A program made the position numbers and the translations under genes. Shown here in pieces: positions 1 through 9,262 of a DNA stretch of 64,000 nt. Positions within the stretch are counted from its first letter, which is position 1. Each line of letters starts with the position of its first letter. A model generated the notes under the pieces. The model was not told where the DNA came from. It searched no databases and saw only the letters and a list, made by a program, of their open reading frames with translations. The stretch is taken from the NCBI GenBank assembly GCA_964542535.1, contig CAZIUE010000010.1, forward strand, positions 111,845 to 175,844. The letters are read 5' to 3'. The DNA is from Pseudopelobacter sp964542535 (GTDB lineage Bacteria; Desulfobacterota; Desulfuromonadia; Geobacterales; Pseudopelobacteraceae).

Positions 1-331
1 GTCTGATCTCCTCGCGTCGGCTGCCGGCCTTGAGGTCGGCCAGCGTGGCGCCGGCCGCGCGGTGCTCGGCGGAACGGGCGTTGAGCTCTTCCCGCAGTTC
101 GTCATCCTCCAGCTGGGCCACCAGCTGTCCCCCCCTTACCAGCTCTCCCTCGTCCACCAGGCGCCGGCTCATGCGGCCGCCCACCTTGAAGGAAAGTTCG
201 ACCGAGGTGACTTCAACGGTGCCGGACACCTTGAGTCCGTCATCTGTTCCCGAAGGGGTCCGGAAAACCAGATACAGTATCACTGCCAGGGCCAGGCAGG
301 CCAGGAACGCACTCGCAACCTTCCTGTTCAT
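1..331 (-). CDS. HlyD-family efflux/secretion adaptor, N-terminal part
   Basis: The gene runs off the left edge, so only the first 110 residues are seen. It starts at an ATG preceded by GGGAGA. It opens with one membrane anchor (about residues 5-23), then the early beta-barrel/lipoyl region of membrane-fusion proteins, recognisable from 'VSGTVEVTSVELSFKVGGR', followed by 'VDEGELVRGGQLVAQLED' and the beginning of an alpha-helical hairpin rich in Glu, Arg and Ala. Proteins of this family sit in the periplasm and bridge an inner-membrane ABC or RND pump to an outer-membrane channel. The partner genes would lie to the left and cannot be seen, so substrate and transporter class stay open. Confidence 0.8.
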   Translation of the reverse strand, partial: MNRKVASAFLACLALAVILYLVFRTPSGTDDGLKVSGTVEVTSVELSFKVGGRMSRRLVDEGELVRGGQLVAQLEDDELREELNARSAEHRAAGATLADLKAGSRREEIR

Positions 332-669
332 TGGTGGATCTCCCTTCGGGATGGGGGCGTGCCCATGGAGCCAGCCATGCGCTCGGTTCCCCCTCTGCCC
401 GGACCTGTTCCGCGGCATGGGGCGGTTCGGCGACGGCCACCTGGGCTGACGGGTGTACTACCGGTGGCGGCGCTGTGGTTGCGGCTCTTTTTGGCACGCG
501 GTCTCCGGCGTCACGTGTGTGAGGGTACAGTGAATAGGTAATGCCCGCTCCCGGCAGGGATGTCAAGGGGCTCGACCGTCCGGCGCGACTAACATGCTGC
601 TGCTTTTTTCCGTGCGGACTGCTATAGTATCTGACGCGTTGTCCGTTGATTCGACCCAGGAGTAGTGCC
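332..669. other. Divergent intergenic region, no gene seen
   Basis: This 338-base gap separates the minus-strand adaptor gene from plus-strand yceH. The open frames crossing it look like shadows: their composition is low-complexity and they have no family features. A TATAGT hexamer at 623-628 lies about 40 bases before the yceH start and could be a -10 box, but no good -35 partner is visible. No RNA element was recognised. Confidence 0.4.
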
Positions 670-1329
670 ATGGAGATGAGCCTGAACGACACCGAGCTGC
701 GACTGCTCGGCTGCCTGATCGAGAAGGAGCTGACTACTCCCGAATACTATCCGCTCTCCCTGAATGCCCTGAGCAGCGCCTGCAACCAGAAGTCTAACCG
801 CGATCCGGTCATGACGCTGGACGAGGCCGCGGTTACGGCCGCGCTGGAAGGGCTTCGCTTCAAGCAGCTGGCCGTGGTTGCCGCCGATGGCGGCCGGGTA
901 ACCAAATACCGCCATCTGCTGGCTGAACGGCTGGGACTGCTCCCGCCGGAGCTGGCACTTGTGTGCGAACTGCTTGTGCGCGGTCCCCAGACCCCGGGTG
1001 AACTGCGCGCCAGGGCGGAGCGGATGCATCGTTTCGCCCAACTGGCGGACGTTGAGGCGGTGCTGCGGGAACTGGCGGAGCGGCCCGAGCCGCTGGTAGT
1101 CCGGCTGGAACGCCAGCCCGGCCGCAAGGAGGCGCGGTATGCCCAGCTTTTGGGCGGAGTGCCTCGCTGCGCCGGGGAGGAGGACGGGGCCGAGACTGCG
1201 GGCCGGCGCGGGGGAATGGAGGAGGAAGGTGAACGGATCGCCCGCCTGGAAGAGCAGGTCGAGTCGCTACGGGAAGAACTGGCTCTGCTGCGCCGGGTGG
1301 TGGAGGAGTTCAAGGGGCGGTTCGAATGA
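670..1329 (+). CDS. yceH: YceH family protein (DUF480)
   Basis: The 219-residue product starts with the family signature 'LNDTELRLLGCLIEKELTTP' followed by 'YYPLSLNALSSACNQKSNRDPV', which is nearly diagnostic of YceH/DUF480. These proteins contain two tandem winged-helix domains (about residues 5-85 and 90-160) and end in a coiled coil, here about residues 185-219 ('LEEQVESLREELALLRRVVEEF'-like heptads). The molecular function is not established; a nucleic-acid or protein-binding role is inferred from the winged helices. The ATG at 670 follows CCAGGAG; an ATG two codons later is a possible alternative. Confidence 0.9.
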   Translation: MEMSLNDTELRLLGCLIEKELTTPEYYPLSLNALSSACNQKSNRDPVMTLDEAAVTAALEGLRFKQLAVVAADGGRVTKYRHLLAERLGLLPPELALVCELLVRGPQTPGELRARAERMHRFAQLADVEAVLRELAERPEPLVVRLERQPGRKEARYAQLLGGVPRCAGEEDGAETAGRRGGMEEEGERIARLEEQVESLREELALLRRVVEEFKGRFE

Positions 1330-1475
1330 TCCTCAACCGTAGCGCATTTTGTCCGCCCTATTGGCGAATTTCCGTTTTGTAGTATGCTTGGAACTGAAAA
1401 ATGCGGCGCCGACCCCCTGGGGCGGTTGCCGGATGTCGCGTAAGAGGTCCGGTTCCGAAGCGAGGTGTTGCACAG

Positions 1476-2159
1476 ATGACGTTTTCCCTTGATGCCATTG
1501 CCGCCCAGCTCGAACGCCACCGCCAGGCTGAAAACCATGCCACAGTCGCCGGCGAGACCGCCACCCGGGCCGCCGTGGCCATGATCCTGCGCCAGGGCGG
1601 GAACGGCCTGGAGCTGCTCTTCATCCAGCGTGCGCTGTACGAGAACGATCCCTGGTCCGGCAATATCGCCTTTCCCGGGGGCAAGGTGCAGGCGGACGAG
1701 GAACCGCGTCAGGCCGCGGAGCGGGAAACCGCCGAGGAGATCGGCCTCGACCTGTCCGGTGCGCGCTACCTGGGACAGATGCCGGTGGTACGCGGCTCGC
1801 ACCTGCCGGTGCAGGTTTCCTGCTTCGTCTACTGGCTGAACGGTTCCCGGCCGAGGCTTACGCTGAACGGCGAGGTCCAGGATATCTATTGGGCCGACCT
1901 GGATGAGTTGGACGATCCGAGGCGGCGCCTCATCGCTCCGGTGCGCTTTGGCGGCGAAGCGTTCGATGTGCCGGCCATCAGGCTCCCCTGGCCCGGTTCG
2001 CCGGTGTTGTGGGGGCTGACCTATCGGCTGGCAACGCATTTCCTGGATATGCATCGGGTCAGCCAGGCAGCGATTATCATGCCTCCGGAAGACCGGTTCC
2101 AGGGCCGGCAGGACGGTGTCCGGTCTTCCGCCGGTCAGGTCGCCCTGGGGTGTACATAA
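1476..2159 (+). CDS. NUDIX hydrolase, CoA pyrophosphatase-like
   Basis: The product has 227 residues. The NUDIX box is complete: Gly, five residues, Glu, seven residues, then 'RETAEEIGL'. Just upstream, 'LLFIQRALYENDPWSGNIAF' followed by PGGK matches the extra motif that marks the CoA-pyrophosphatase (NudL/YeaB) subgroup, which splits coenzyme A or acyl-CoA into 3',5'-ADP and (acyl)phosphopantetheine. The chosen ATG starts 'MTFSLDAIAAQLERH'; about 25 codons of open frame before it lack a good start context. The C-terminus extends past the usual domain with a poorly conserved tail. The gene stands alone between yceH and tpx. Confidence 0.85.
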   Translation: MTFSLDAIAAQLERHRQAENHATVAGETATRAAVAMILRQGGNGLELLFIQRALYENDPWSGNIAFPGGKVQADEEPRQAAERETAEEIGLDLSGARYLGQMPVVRGSHLPVQVSCFVYWLNGSRPRLTLNGEVQDIYWADLDELDDPRRRLIAPVRFGGEAFDVPAIRLPWPGSPVLWGLTYRLATHFLDMHRVSQAAIIMPPEDRFQGRQDGVRSSAGQVALGCT

Positions 2160-2367
2160 CCACCCGACACCGTGACGCTTTCCCACCTCCGCGTGCTTGA
2201 ACAGCCTCTGCCCTGGGCGTGGTTGCGCGGCAGGGGATGGTTGGATGGAAGGTTCACCCGGACCGACGGTTTCATCACTATGGGCGGATGTGTGGCCCCG
2301 CTCTTGCAAGCACGCAGGTCTTCGGTGCCACTGATTCAGCATACTAAGATTGAAGAGGAGGATGTTA

Positions 2368-2877
2368 ATGAGCGAACGGACCGTAACCTTTATGGGTAAT
2401 CCCCTGACCCTGCTCGGCTCGGAGCTGAAACCCGGTGCCAAGGCCCCTGACTTCTTCGTCCTGGACAACGGACTCGCTCCGGTGACGTTGGCCAGCTACA
2501 CCGGCAAGGTGAAGATCATCTGCACGGTGCCGTCACTGGACACTCCGGTGTGCGACACCGAGACGCGGCGCTTCAACCAGGAGGCGGCCAACCTCAAGGG
2601 GGACGTGGTGGTGCTGACCATCAGCCAGGATCTTCCCTTTGCCCAGGGCCGCTGGTGCGGCGCGGCGGGGATTGACCGGGTGGTGACCCTTTCCGACTAC
2701 CGTGACCGCGCCTTTGGCAGCGCCTACGGCGTGATGATCAAGGAGCTGATGCTCCTGGCCCGTGCCGTGTTCGTCCTGGATGCAAATGACGTCATCCGCT
2801 ACATCCAGATCGTCCCCGAGATTACCGACGAACCGGACTATGCCGCTGCCCTGGAGGCGGCCCGGGCCCTGTTGTAG
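2368..2877 (+). CDS. tpx: Thiol peroxidase, 2-Cys peroxiredoxin
   Basis: The 169-residue length is typical of Tpx. The peroxidatic cysteine is Cys62 in 'TVPSLDTPVCDTETRRFN' and the resolving cysteine is Cys97 in 'FAQGRWCGAAGI', the arrangement of atypical 2-Cys peroxiredoxins that reduce hydroperoxides using thioredoxin. Start choice: an AGGAGG-type site at about 2355-2361 lies seven bases before the ATG at 2368, while the ATG at 2362 abuts it. The gene is monocistronic by position, after a 208-base gap that holds nothing recognised. Confidence 0.95.
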   Translation: MSERTVTFMGNPLTLLGSELKPGAKAPDFFVLDNGLAPVTLASYTGKVKIICTVPSLDTPVCDTETRRFNQEAANLKGDVVVLTISQDLPFAQGRWCGAAGIDRVVTLSDYRDRAFGSAYGVMIKELMLLARAVFVLDANDVIRYIQIVPEITDEPDYAAALEAARALL

Positions 2878-2956
2878 CTCTGATTCCGCCGGCGGTGGGC
2901 GATACTCCCCCCGCCGGCGGTGGATGTTCCCCGCCCCGCTTGTTTCGCGACCGTCG

Positions 2957-5344
2957 TCACAGTTCCCGTTCCACCCGTTTGATCATCAGCGAGTTGACCA
3001 CCACCGATACCGATGAGAAGGCCATGGCAAGTCCGGCATACTCCGGCTTGAGGCTGATGCCCAAGGGAGAGAGAAGCCCGGCGGCCACCGGAATCCCCAG
3101 GATATTGTACACCAGCGCCCAGAACAGATTCTGTCTGACCCTGGTCAGGGTGGCCCGGCCGATCCTGATGGCAGCCACCACGTCCAACAGGTCGTCGCGC
3201 ATCAGTACGATGTCGCCGGTCTCCTTTGCTACGTCGGTGCCGCCGCCGATGGCGATGCCGATGTCGGCCTGGGCCAGGGCCGGGGCGTCGTTGATGCCGT
3301 CCCCCACCATGGCGGTAATCACTCCCCCCTGCTGGTACTGTCTGACCAGGTCCTGCTTGCGGTCCGGCAGAACCTGGGCCTCGAACTGGTCAACCCCCAC
3401 CTGCTCGGCCACCATGGCCGCCACATCCTGGTGGTCACCGGTGATCATGCAGGTCCTGATCCCCATGGCGCGCAATTCCTGCACGGCCCGCCGCGAGTGC
3501 GGCTTGAGCGTGTCGGCGAAGGCCGCCACCCCCACCAGGGTCCCGCCGGCGGCCACGAAGATCAGCGACTTTCCCTCCCGTGCCAGCTCGGCGCTCTGAA
3601 CCTTCAAGGGGCTCAGGCTGATCCCCTCCTGTTCCATCAGGCGCTCGTTGCCCACCGTCAGGCTGAAGCCGGCGTAGCTGCAGGTGATCCCGTAACCGGC
3701 CCGTTCCTGGATGTCGGCCGCCTGCCCCGGCTGCATGCCGGCCTCTTCCGCGGCCTTGAGCACGGCCTGGCCCAGGGGGTGGGTGGAACCGGCCTCCGCC
3801 GTTGCCAGGCATTCCAGCAGCCGCTCCCGGTCAACGCCGCGAACCGGAATCAGGTCGGTCATGGCGGGGATGCCGCTGGTCAGGGTGCCGGTTTTGTCCA
3901 GGAGCAGCACGTGCAGGCGGGATATGATCTCCAGGGCAGAGCCGCGCTTCACCAGGATGCCGCGCCCCAGGGCGATACCGCTGCCGACCATGATGGCGGT
4001 GGGGGTGGCCAGCCCCATGGCGCAGGGACAGGCAATGACGATCACGGCGATGGCGAAGCGGAAGGCGGTCAGGAACGGGGAGTGGAGGAGGAAGAGCCAG
4101 GCAAAGAAGGTGATCAGGGAGATGACGATCACGGCCGGCACGAACCAGCTTGAGACCGCGTCGGCAAAGCGCTGGATGGGGGCCTTGTCTCCCTGGGCTT
4201 CCCGCACCATGCGCACGATCTGGGAGAGCAGGGTCTCTTCGCCGATGCGGGTGGCCCGCACGCGCAGCACGCCATTAGTGTTGATGGTGGCCCCGGTAAC
4301 GCTGTCGCCGGGCTGCTTCAGCACCGGCAGGGACTCGCCGGTGATCATGGATTCGTTCACCGCGCCGCTCCCCTCCACCACCTGTCCGTCCACGGGGATG
4401 ATCTCGCCGGGGCGCACCAGCAGCAGGTCTCCGACCCTGACCAGGGAGGCGGGGATCTCCTTCTCCCCCTGGTCGGTGAGCAGGCGGGCCCTGTCGCTCT
4501 GCAGGTGCAGCAGCTTTTTCAGCGCTTCGCCCGCCTTGCCCCGGGCGCGGGCCTCCAGGTATTTGCCCAGTCGGATGAAGGCGATGAGCATGGCCGATGT
4601 CTCGAAGAACACCCCGTGCCCGGGGCCCAGCAGGCCGGAATAGGAGAGCAGGGAATAGCCGTAGGCGGCGGAGGTTCCCAGGGCAACCAGCAGGTCCATG
4701 GTGGCGCTTCCACTGCGCAGGGCCGCCCATGCGCCGCGATAGAAGGCAAGGCCGGCGGAGAATTGCAGCACCGTTGCCAGGAGCCAGTTGAGCTGCATGA
4801 CGGCTCGGTTGTGGTGCATCCCCATGGTGAACATGATCGGCAGCGATAGCAGGAGCGAGAAGATCATCCAGGCGCGCTGGGAACGGAGCTCGTCCCGGGC
4901 AGACGTGTCCCCGGCCGCCAGGTCCACCGGTGTGTAACCCACATCCCGTACCAGCCGGAAGATGCTCTCCTGGTCAAGTGTCCGGTGGTCGAAGCGGACG
5001 AAGGCCGTTTCCGTTGCCAGATTGACCAGGGCGCTGTCGATGGCCGGCTCCTGGTTCAGCCTCGTCTCCAGGCGGTTGACGCAGGATGCGCAGTGCAGTC
5101 CGCGCACGCCGAAGGTCAGTTCACCCCTGGGGTGCGGTCGGGTAACGGAGAAGCCCAGCTTCTCCACGGCGGCGGCGATCGCCGCAACGGACGTGGTTGC
5201 CTCGTCATGGGTGACGAGCAGCTCCTGGAGCGCCAGGTTAACGCTGGCCGTTGCGACCCCCTCCAGGGCGGAGACGGCCTTTTCGATGCGGGTGGCGCAG
5301 CTGGCGCAGGACATCCCGGTGATGCTCATGATGGTCGTGGTCAT
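2957..5344 (-). CDS. copA: Copper-translocating P1B-type ATPase
   Basis: The 795-residue protein carries two N-terminal heavy-metal-associated domains with Cys-x-x-Cys at residues 12-15 ('GMSCASC') and 85-88 ('LHCASC'). The transport Cys-Pro-Cys is at 439-441 in 'ACPCAMGLATPTAIMVG'. The phosphatase motif TGES is at 335-338, the phosphorylated aspartate is Asp483 in 'DKTGTLT', and 'HPLGQAV' plus 'GDGINDAP' complete the nucleotide site. Together with the C-terminal 'MAFSSVSVVVNSL' membrane segment these match Cu(I) exporters, which pump monovalent copper out of the cytoplasm. No CopZ chaperone or CueR-like regulator is adjacent. Confidence 0.95.
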   Translation of the reverse strand: MTTTIMSITGMSCASCATRIEKAVSALEGVATASVNLALQELLVTHDEATTSVAAIAAAVEKLGFSVTRPHPRGELTFGVRGLHCASCVNRLETRLNQEPAIDSALVNLATETAFVRFDHRTLDQESIFRLVRDVGYTPVDLAAGDTSARDELRSQRAWMIFSLLLSLPIMFTMGMHHNRAVMQLNWLLATVLQFSAGLAFYRGAWAALRSGSATMDLLVALGTSAAYGYSLLSYSGLLGPGHGVFFETSAMLIAFIRLGKYLEARARGKAGEALKKLLHLQSDRARLLTDQGEKEIPASLVRVGDLLLVRPGEIIPVDGQVVEGSGAVNESMITGESLPVLKQPGDSVTGATINTNGVLRVRATRIGEETLLSQIVRMVREAQGDKAPIQRFADAVSSWFVPAVIVISLITFFAWLFLLHSPFLTAFRFAIAVIVIACPCAMGLATPTAIMVGSGIALGRGILVKRGSALEIISRLHVLLLDKTGTLTSGIPAMTDLIPVRGVDRERLLECLATAEAGSTHPLGQAVLKAAEEAGMQPGQAADIQERAGYGITCSYAGFSLTVGNERLMEQEGISLSPLKVQSAELAREGKSLIFVAAGGTLVGVAAFADTLKPHSRRAVQELRAMGIRTCMITGDHQDVAAMVAEQVGVDQFEAQVLPDRKQDLVRQYQQGGVITAMVGDGINDAPALAQADIGIAIGGGTDVAKETGDIVLMRDDLLDVVAAIRIGRATLTRVRQNLFWALVYNILGIPVAAGLLSPLGISLKPEYAGLAMAFSSVSVVVNSLMIKRVEREL

Positions 5345-5489
5345 ACGAGTGCTCCGGAAACGTCCGGCCAGTGGCGACGCGCAACGCGGTCCGGCGCCGC
5401 TTTTCCGGGAACTGTCCGCCCGGCTGGCCTGGCGTGTGGTGCTGGGGTTGTTGTGTACGGCGGGCCGGTGTGCGTGACTCTCCGGCGGA

Positions 5490-6545
5490 TCAGATTTCGA
5501 TATCCCCCCTGAGGTAGTATCCCCAGGTTATCTTTATGGCCGCGGCGATGGGGAGCGCCAGCATGATCCCCCAAAACCCCAGCAGTTCCCCCAGCGCCAT
5601 GACCATGACGATGGTCATGAGCGGGTTCAGGTTCATGGACTCCTTGAAGATGAGGGGCTTGATGATATACCCCTCCAGGAAATAGATCAGGGAAAAGGCG
5701 AAGGCGGTCTGGGCGAGAAGGGTGATGCTCTGGTATTGGAACCAGGCGAAAAACAGGGCCGGCACTGTTGCGAGCAACACGCCGATGAAGGGGAGCACCG
5801 ATGCCGCACCGGCGAAGATGCCGCAGAAAATCGGGTGGGGGATGTCCAGGAACAGCAGTGCCAGCATGGCCAGCAGCGCCACGATGATCGAGACGATCAC
5901 CTGGCCCCGCAGATAGCCGCCGATGCTGTTGTTGACCTCCAGGCCGATGGCAATGGCGATGGCGCGGCGTTTTTCCGGAAGCCAGGATTTGAGGGTCTCG
6001 ATGACGGTCTGTTTGTAGTACAGCATGAAAAAGACCAGAATCGGCGAGAGGACGATGTTGAAGATGTTGAAGAAGATGCTGCTGCCAAAGGAGTAGACCA
6101 CCACCCCCGCCCTCTGGACCGTGGAGTCGATGTTGCTGGAGGCTTTGTCGATCAGCCACTGGATCTCTTCCGAACCGTAGCGGTCGGGAAGTCTGGTCTT
6201 CCACTCCATGGCGATCTGCTTGAGCTTCTGGATGTAGAGCGGCAGATCGTGGACAAAACCGTCCCATCCCATGGTCAACTTGGGCACCATGATGGCCAGG
6301 AAGAAGAGGCTGAGGAGGGTCAGCAACGCGTACAGTACCAGCAGGGCGCGGGTACGGCGGACACCCCGCTCTTCGATCCTGATCACCAGCGGGTCCAGCA
6401 GATAGGCAATGACCCAGGAGAGGAGGAAACAGGATACGGTGTGCCGCAGGGCGTAACCTGCTGCTGCCATCAGGCAGAGCAGCAGGATGACGGCGATCAG
6501 TTTGCCGTAGTCACTACGGTGCGCGCCATGGAGCGGGTGACTCAC
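5490..6545 (-). CDS. AI-2E family (PerM/YdiK-type) transporter
   Basis: The 351-residue integral membrane protein has about eight hydrophobic segments. The first pair lies near residues 15-60, followed by a long soluble loop (about residues 70-150, 'GWDGFVHDLPLYIQKLKQIA'), and the rest are clustered from about 150 to 340. This is the layout of the AI-2E/UPF0118 permease family. Family members have been linked to autoinducer export, Na+/H+ exchange and other transport, so the substrate cannot be stated. Translation starts at GTG 6545, 13 bases after the UPF0158 gene, so the two are probably co-transcribed. Confidence 0.85.
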   Translation of the reverse strand: MSHPLHGAHRSDYGKLIAVILLLCLMAAAGYALRHTVSCFLLSWVIAYLLDPLVIRIEERGVRRTRALLVLYALLTLLSLFFLAIMVPKLTMGWDGFVHDLPLYIQKLKQIAMEWKTRLPDRYGSEEIQWLIDKASSNIDSTVQRAGVVVYSFGSSIFFNIFNIVLSPILVFFMLYYKQTVIETLKSWLPEKRRAIAIAIGLEVNNSIGGYLRGQVIVSIIVALLAMLALLFLDIPHPIFCGIFAGAASVLPFIGVLLATVPALFFAWFQYQSITLLAQTAFAFSLIYFLEGYIIKPLIFKESMNLNPLMTIVMVMALGELLGFWGIMLALPIAAAIKITWGYYLRGDIEI

Positions 6546-6558
6546 GTCTGCACCCGCT

Positions 6559-7014
6559 TCAGACGCGGGAAAGGGTTGCGGAGAGGGTCTCGATGGTAAA
6601 CAGGTTGTTGACTTCCAGCCACTGCCTGACCCGGCTGGTAAGGAATTCGTCCTTGATTTCGTTCAGGCGTGCCAGTTCTTCGGGAAAGAACGAGAGAATG
6701 TCGTTCAGGTTGCCGAAGGGTTTTCTGCCGTTAATGGAGCTGCCCAGCAGTTGCTTCAGTCCGGCGTCTTCGATGGCGCCGATGAAGCCGTTCATGATCT
6801 GACGTTCCACGCTGTAATCGAAGCGGGGGATCTCCAGGAACCGTTCCCGGTTGCTCTCCATCTGCCGCCAGAACTCATCGTCTTCGAGCGTGGCGGGGAC
6901 AAAGAAAATTTCACCTGTCTGGTTGTCCAGAAAGTAGACCCGGTTTCCTTGGCCGCTGCTGAATGCGTCGAGCAACTCATCCCAGACAATTTCAACGTTG
7001 TGCACAAATGCCAT
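6559..7014 (-). CDS. UPF0158 family protein
   Basis: This is a soluble 151-residue acidic protein. 'VEIVWDELLDAF' and 'RVYFLDNQTGEIFFVP' at the N-terminus, then 'FLEIPRFDYSVERQIMNGFI' and a Trp-rich C-terminal 'RVRQWLEVNNL', fit the UPF0158 family. No catalytic function is known for the family and no metal or nucleotide motif is visible. It is transcribed divergently from lpxH with 60 bases between the starts, and it precedes the AI-2E family gene in the same direction. Confidence 0.75.
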   Translation of the reverse strand: MAFVHNVEIVWDELLDAFSSGQGNRVYFLDNQTGEIFFVPATLEDDEFWRQMESNRERFLEIPRFDYSVERQIMNGFIGAIEDAGLKQLLGSSINGRKPFGNLNDILSFFPEELARLNEIKDEFLTSRVRQWLEVNNLFTIETLSATLSRV

Positions 7015-7074
7015 GTGTCAGACCTCTATTCCTTGTTGACTTCCGCGGGGCGTGACAGCACAATTTGCCCCACT

Positions 7075-7806
7075 ATGCGTACGATCTTTCTCGCCGATGC
7101 CCACCTTGCGTCCCCCGACGATTTCAACTACCGCATGCTGCTGCGCTTCCTGAACGACCTGCGGGGCCGGACCGAAACCCTGTACATCATGGGAGACCTG
7201 TTCGACTTCTGGGTCGGTTTTTCCTCCCAACCCTTCCGGCAGTACGACCCGCTGCTGGATACGCTGCTGAAACTGCGGCGGAGCGGTTGTCGTCTGGTCT
7301 ACTTCGAGGGCAACCATGATTTTCACCTGGGAAGCGTCTTCCATCAGGACCTGGCAGCCGAGGTGCATACCGGGCCGGCCATCCGCGTCGTGCAGGGTAA
7401 ACGGCTCTTCCTCTGTCACGGCGACCAGATCAACCGGGCTGACCATGGCTACCGCCTGTTGCGTCTCGTTCTGCGCAACTGCCTGACCGCCGCGGCGGTC
7501 AGGCACGTTCCGCCCGCACTGGCGCTGCGTATCAGGGAGCGCCTTCAACACGCCAGCCGCTCCAGTTACGGAGCCAAATCAATGCGCTGGGACTATGGTC
7601 GCATTATCCGCGACTTTGCCCGCACCGTCCAAGGTATGGGCTGCTCCGGCCTTGTCACCGGGCACTTTCACCTGGGGTTCTGCGAGGACCTGCCGGGCGG
7701 CTCCTTTACGATCCTCTCCCTGGGGGAGTGGCAGGGGCGTCTGCAGTACGGCGAGATGGTGGCGGGCAGACTTGTCTTGCGCGACTACCTTGCGCAACAT
7801 CCGTGA
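7075..7806 (+). CDS. lpxH: UDP-2,3-diacylglucosamine diphosphatase
   Basis: The 243-residue metallophosphoesterase hydrolyses UDP-2,3-diacylglucosamine to lipid X and UMP, the fourth step of lipid A synthesis, at the inner membrane surface. The calcineurin-type metal ligands are present: 'LADAHL' (Asp8, His10), 'GDLFDFW' (Asp41), 'GNHDFH' (Asn80, His81), 'LCHGDQ' and 'GHFHLG'. The 'DFW' after the GDLF motif is typical of LpxH. A longer open frame reaches upstream, but the homologous region begins at the chosen ATG (MRTIFLADAH). A TTGACT hexamer at 7036-7041 with CACAAT 17 bases later could be its promoter. Confidence 0.9.
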   Translation: MRTIFLADAHLASPDDFNYRMLLRFLNDLRGRTETLYIMGDLFDFWVGFSSQPFRQYDPLLDTLLKLRRSGCRLVYFEGNHDFHLGSVFHQDLAAEVHTGPAIRVVQGKRLFLCHGDQINRADHGYRLLRLVLRNCLTAAAVRHVPPALALRIRERLQHASRSSYGAKSMRWDYGRIIRDFARTVQGMGCSGLVTGHFHLGFCEDLPGGSFTILSLGEWQGRLQYGEMVAGRLVLRDYLAQHP

Positions 7807-7824
7807 GGGGTGTTCATGCTCCTC

Positions 7825-9207
7825 TCAGGGAGTTGCCTCCCGCTCGAAAAAAGCCGCCAGGGCCTGCTGACCCACCTGGGATGACTTGATCTTCCAGCGA
7901 TCCTGGTTGATCACCAGCGCTACCAGGGCGATACGCGGATTCCGGGCCGGCGCGAAGGCGGCGAACCAGGAATAGTGTCCCGGTGGATCGGTTCCGTCAA
8001 TGGAGCCGGTCTTGGCGCAGATGTCCACATCCAAAAGCGGCCGCCCCCGCCGGTCGTGGAAGGCTTTGCGGGAGGTGCCGGTGGTGACGGTACTGGAAAG
8101 CATGCGGGCCAGGGATTGGGCGGTTTCGGGAGAGACGAGGCGGCGGACTTCGCGGGGCGTGTGGGTGAAACGCGCCTTTCCGGATGAACTGATCAGGCTC
8201 TCGGTCAGGCCGGGGGACATCATTCGGCCATTGTTGGCGATGGCCGCCATCATGGCCGCCGCATGCAGCGGAGAAATCTTGACGTCGTGATCCAGCCCCG
8301 CCCCCATGAGCATCAGTCCGTGCTGGTCCTGGGGTTCGGCTGCCTGGCTCTCCCGGACCGGGATGCCGGCCAGCAGCTTCTGGTTGAAGCCGAACCTGTT
8401 GACGGAGCGCATGACGTTGGTCTTGCCGGCGATATCGGCCGCGACCCTGCCATAGACCGGGTTAACGGATTTGCCCATGGCATAGCTCACATCCAGGCTG
8501 TTGTTCCTGCCGCCAGGGGTAGCCTGCCAGGAGCGGGGGCTCTCGGAGACGAAGCCGCCGCGGAACTCCACCACAGTGTCGGGGGTCATGAGCCTGTTTT
8601 CCAGGGCCGCCGAGGCGGTTACGATCTTGAACAGCGAGGCCATGGGGTAGAGGTCAAAGAAGGCGTGGCGTTCCCATTCCGGGTTGATGGACGAATGGGC
8701 GGTCATGGCCAGGATCCTGCCGGTTGCCGGTTCGATGGCAACAAAGACACCATAGGGCACGTCCCTGTCGGCCATGAAGTCGTGGACCCGTTTCTGCAGA
8801 TCGCCCTGGATGGTATAGAGCAGCGTGTCGCCCTTGCCTGTCCGGGCCGTAAAGCGGTCCTGGTCCATGACGGCGGAATCCAGCAGTGAGGTGGCGATCT
8901 GGAAGGGGCTGGCGTCGGGCTGTCTGGCTGCCAGCGCCAGGCGGGGGGTCTGGCTGCGCTGGTTCTGGAACCAGGTCGCCACGCCCCTGGCGGCGGCGGG
9001 TATGGCCCGCAGGGTATGGAAGCAGAGCGGCACAACAACCGCCAGTGCCGCCAGTGCCAGCAGCAGACGGGTGATGCGGCGCTTTTCCTCTCCGGACAGG
9101 CCCGGCCGCCGCGAGGCAGCAAGCCTCCTGTTGCCTCTGTGCGTCCTGGAGGAGGAGAACAGGGCCGGAAGGCGTTTTTTCTGGGTCAGATGTTTGAGGT
9201 CCTGCAT
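7825..9207 (-). CDS. Penicillin-binding protein, class B-type transpeptidase
   Basis: The 460-residue protein has one membrane anchor (about residues 46-63) and a periplasmic transpeptidase domain. The catalytic motifs are all present: 'SLFK' (Ser191, Lys194), 'SVN' (247-249) and 'KTGS' (399-402). 'IEPATGRILAMT' and 'LYPMASLFKIVTASAALEN' are typical of PBP2/FtsI-like enzymes that cross-link peptidoglycan. It is shorter than FtsI or MrdA and lacks a recognisable large pedestal domain or PASTA repeats, so it is probably an accessory class B enzyme. The very basic N-terminal 45 residues are cytoplasmic. Confidence 0.88.
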   Translation of the reverse strand: MQDLKHLTQKKRLPALFSSSRTHRGNRRLAASRRPGLSGEEKRRITRLLLALAALAVVVPLCFHTLRAIPAAARGVATWFQNQRSQTPRLALAARQPDASPFQIATSLLDSAVMDQDRFTARTGKGDTLLYTIQGDLQKRVHDFMADRDVPYGVFVAIEPATGRILAMTAHSSINPEWERHAFFDLYPMASLFKIVTASAALENRLMTPDTVVEFRGGFVSESPRSWQATPGGRNNSLDVSYAMGKSVNPVYGRVAADIAGKTNVMRSVNRFGFNQKLLAGIPVRESQAAEPQDQHGLMLMGAGLDHDVKISPLHAAAMMAAIANNGRMMSPGLTESLISSSGKARFTHTPREVRRLVSPETAQSLARMLSSTVTTGTSRKAFHDRRGRPLLDVDICAKTGSIDGTDPPGHYSWFAAFAPARNPRIALVALVINQDRWKIKSSQVGQQALAAFFEREATP

Positions 9208-9262
9208 GGCATCCCGGGGTGTGTGAGTTGTGCGAGACTATACAGGTTAATCGCGGTTTTTG

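Noticed and set aside
747..2468. 573-codon open frame on the minus strand
   Set aside because: It runs antisense to yceH, the NUDIX gene and tpx. It has Ser/Arg/Pro-rich low-complexity composition and no family features, as expected for a shadow in GC-rich DNA.
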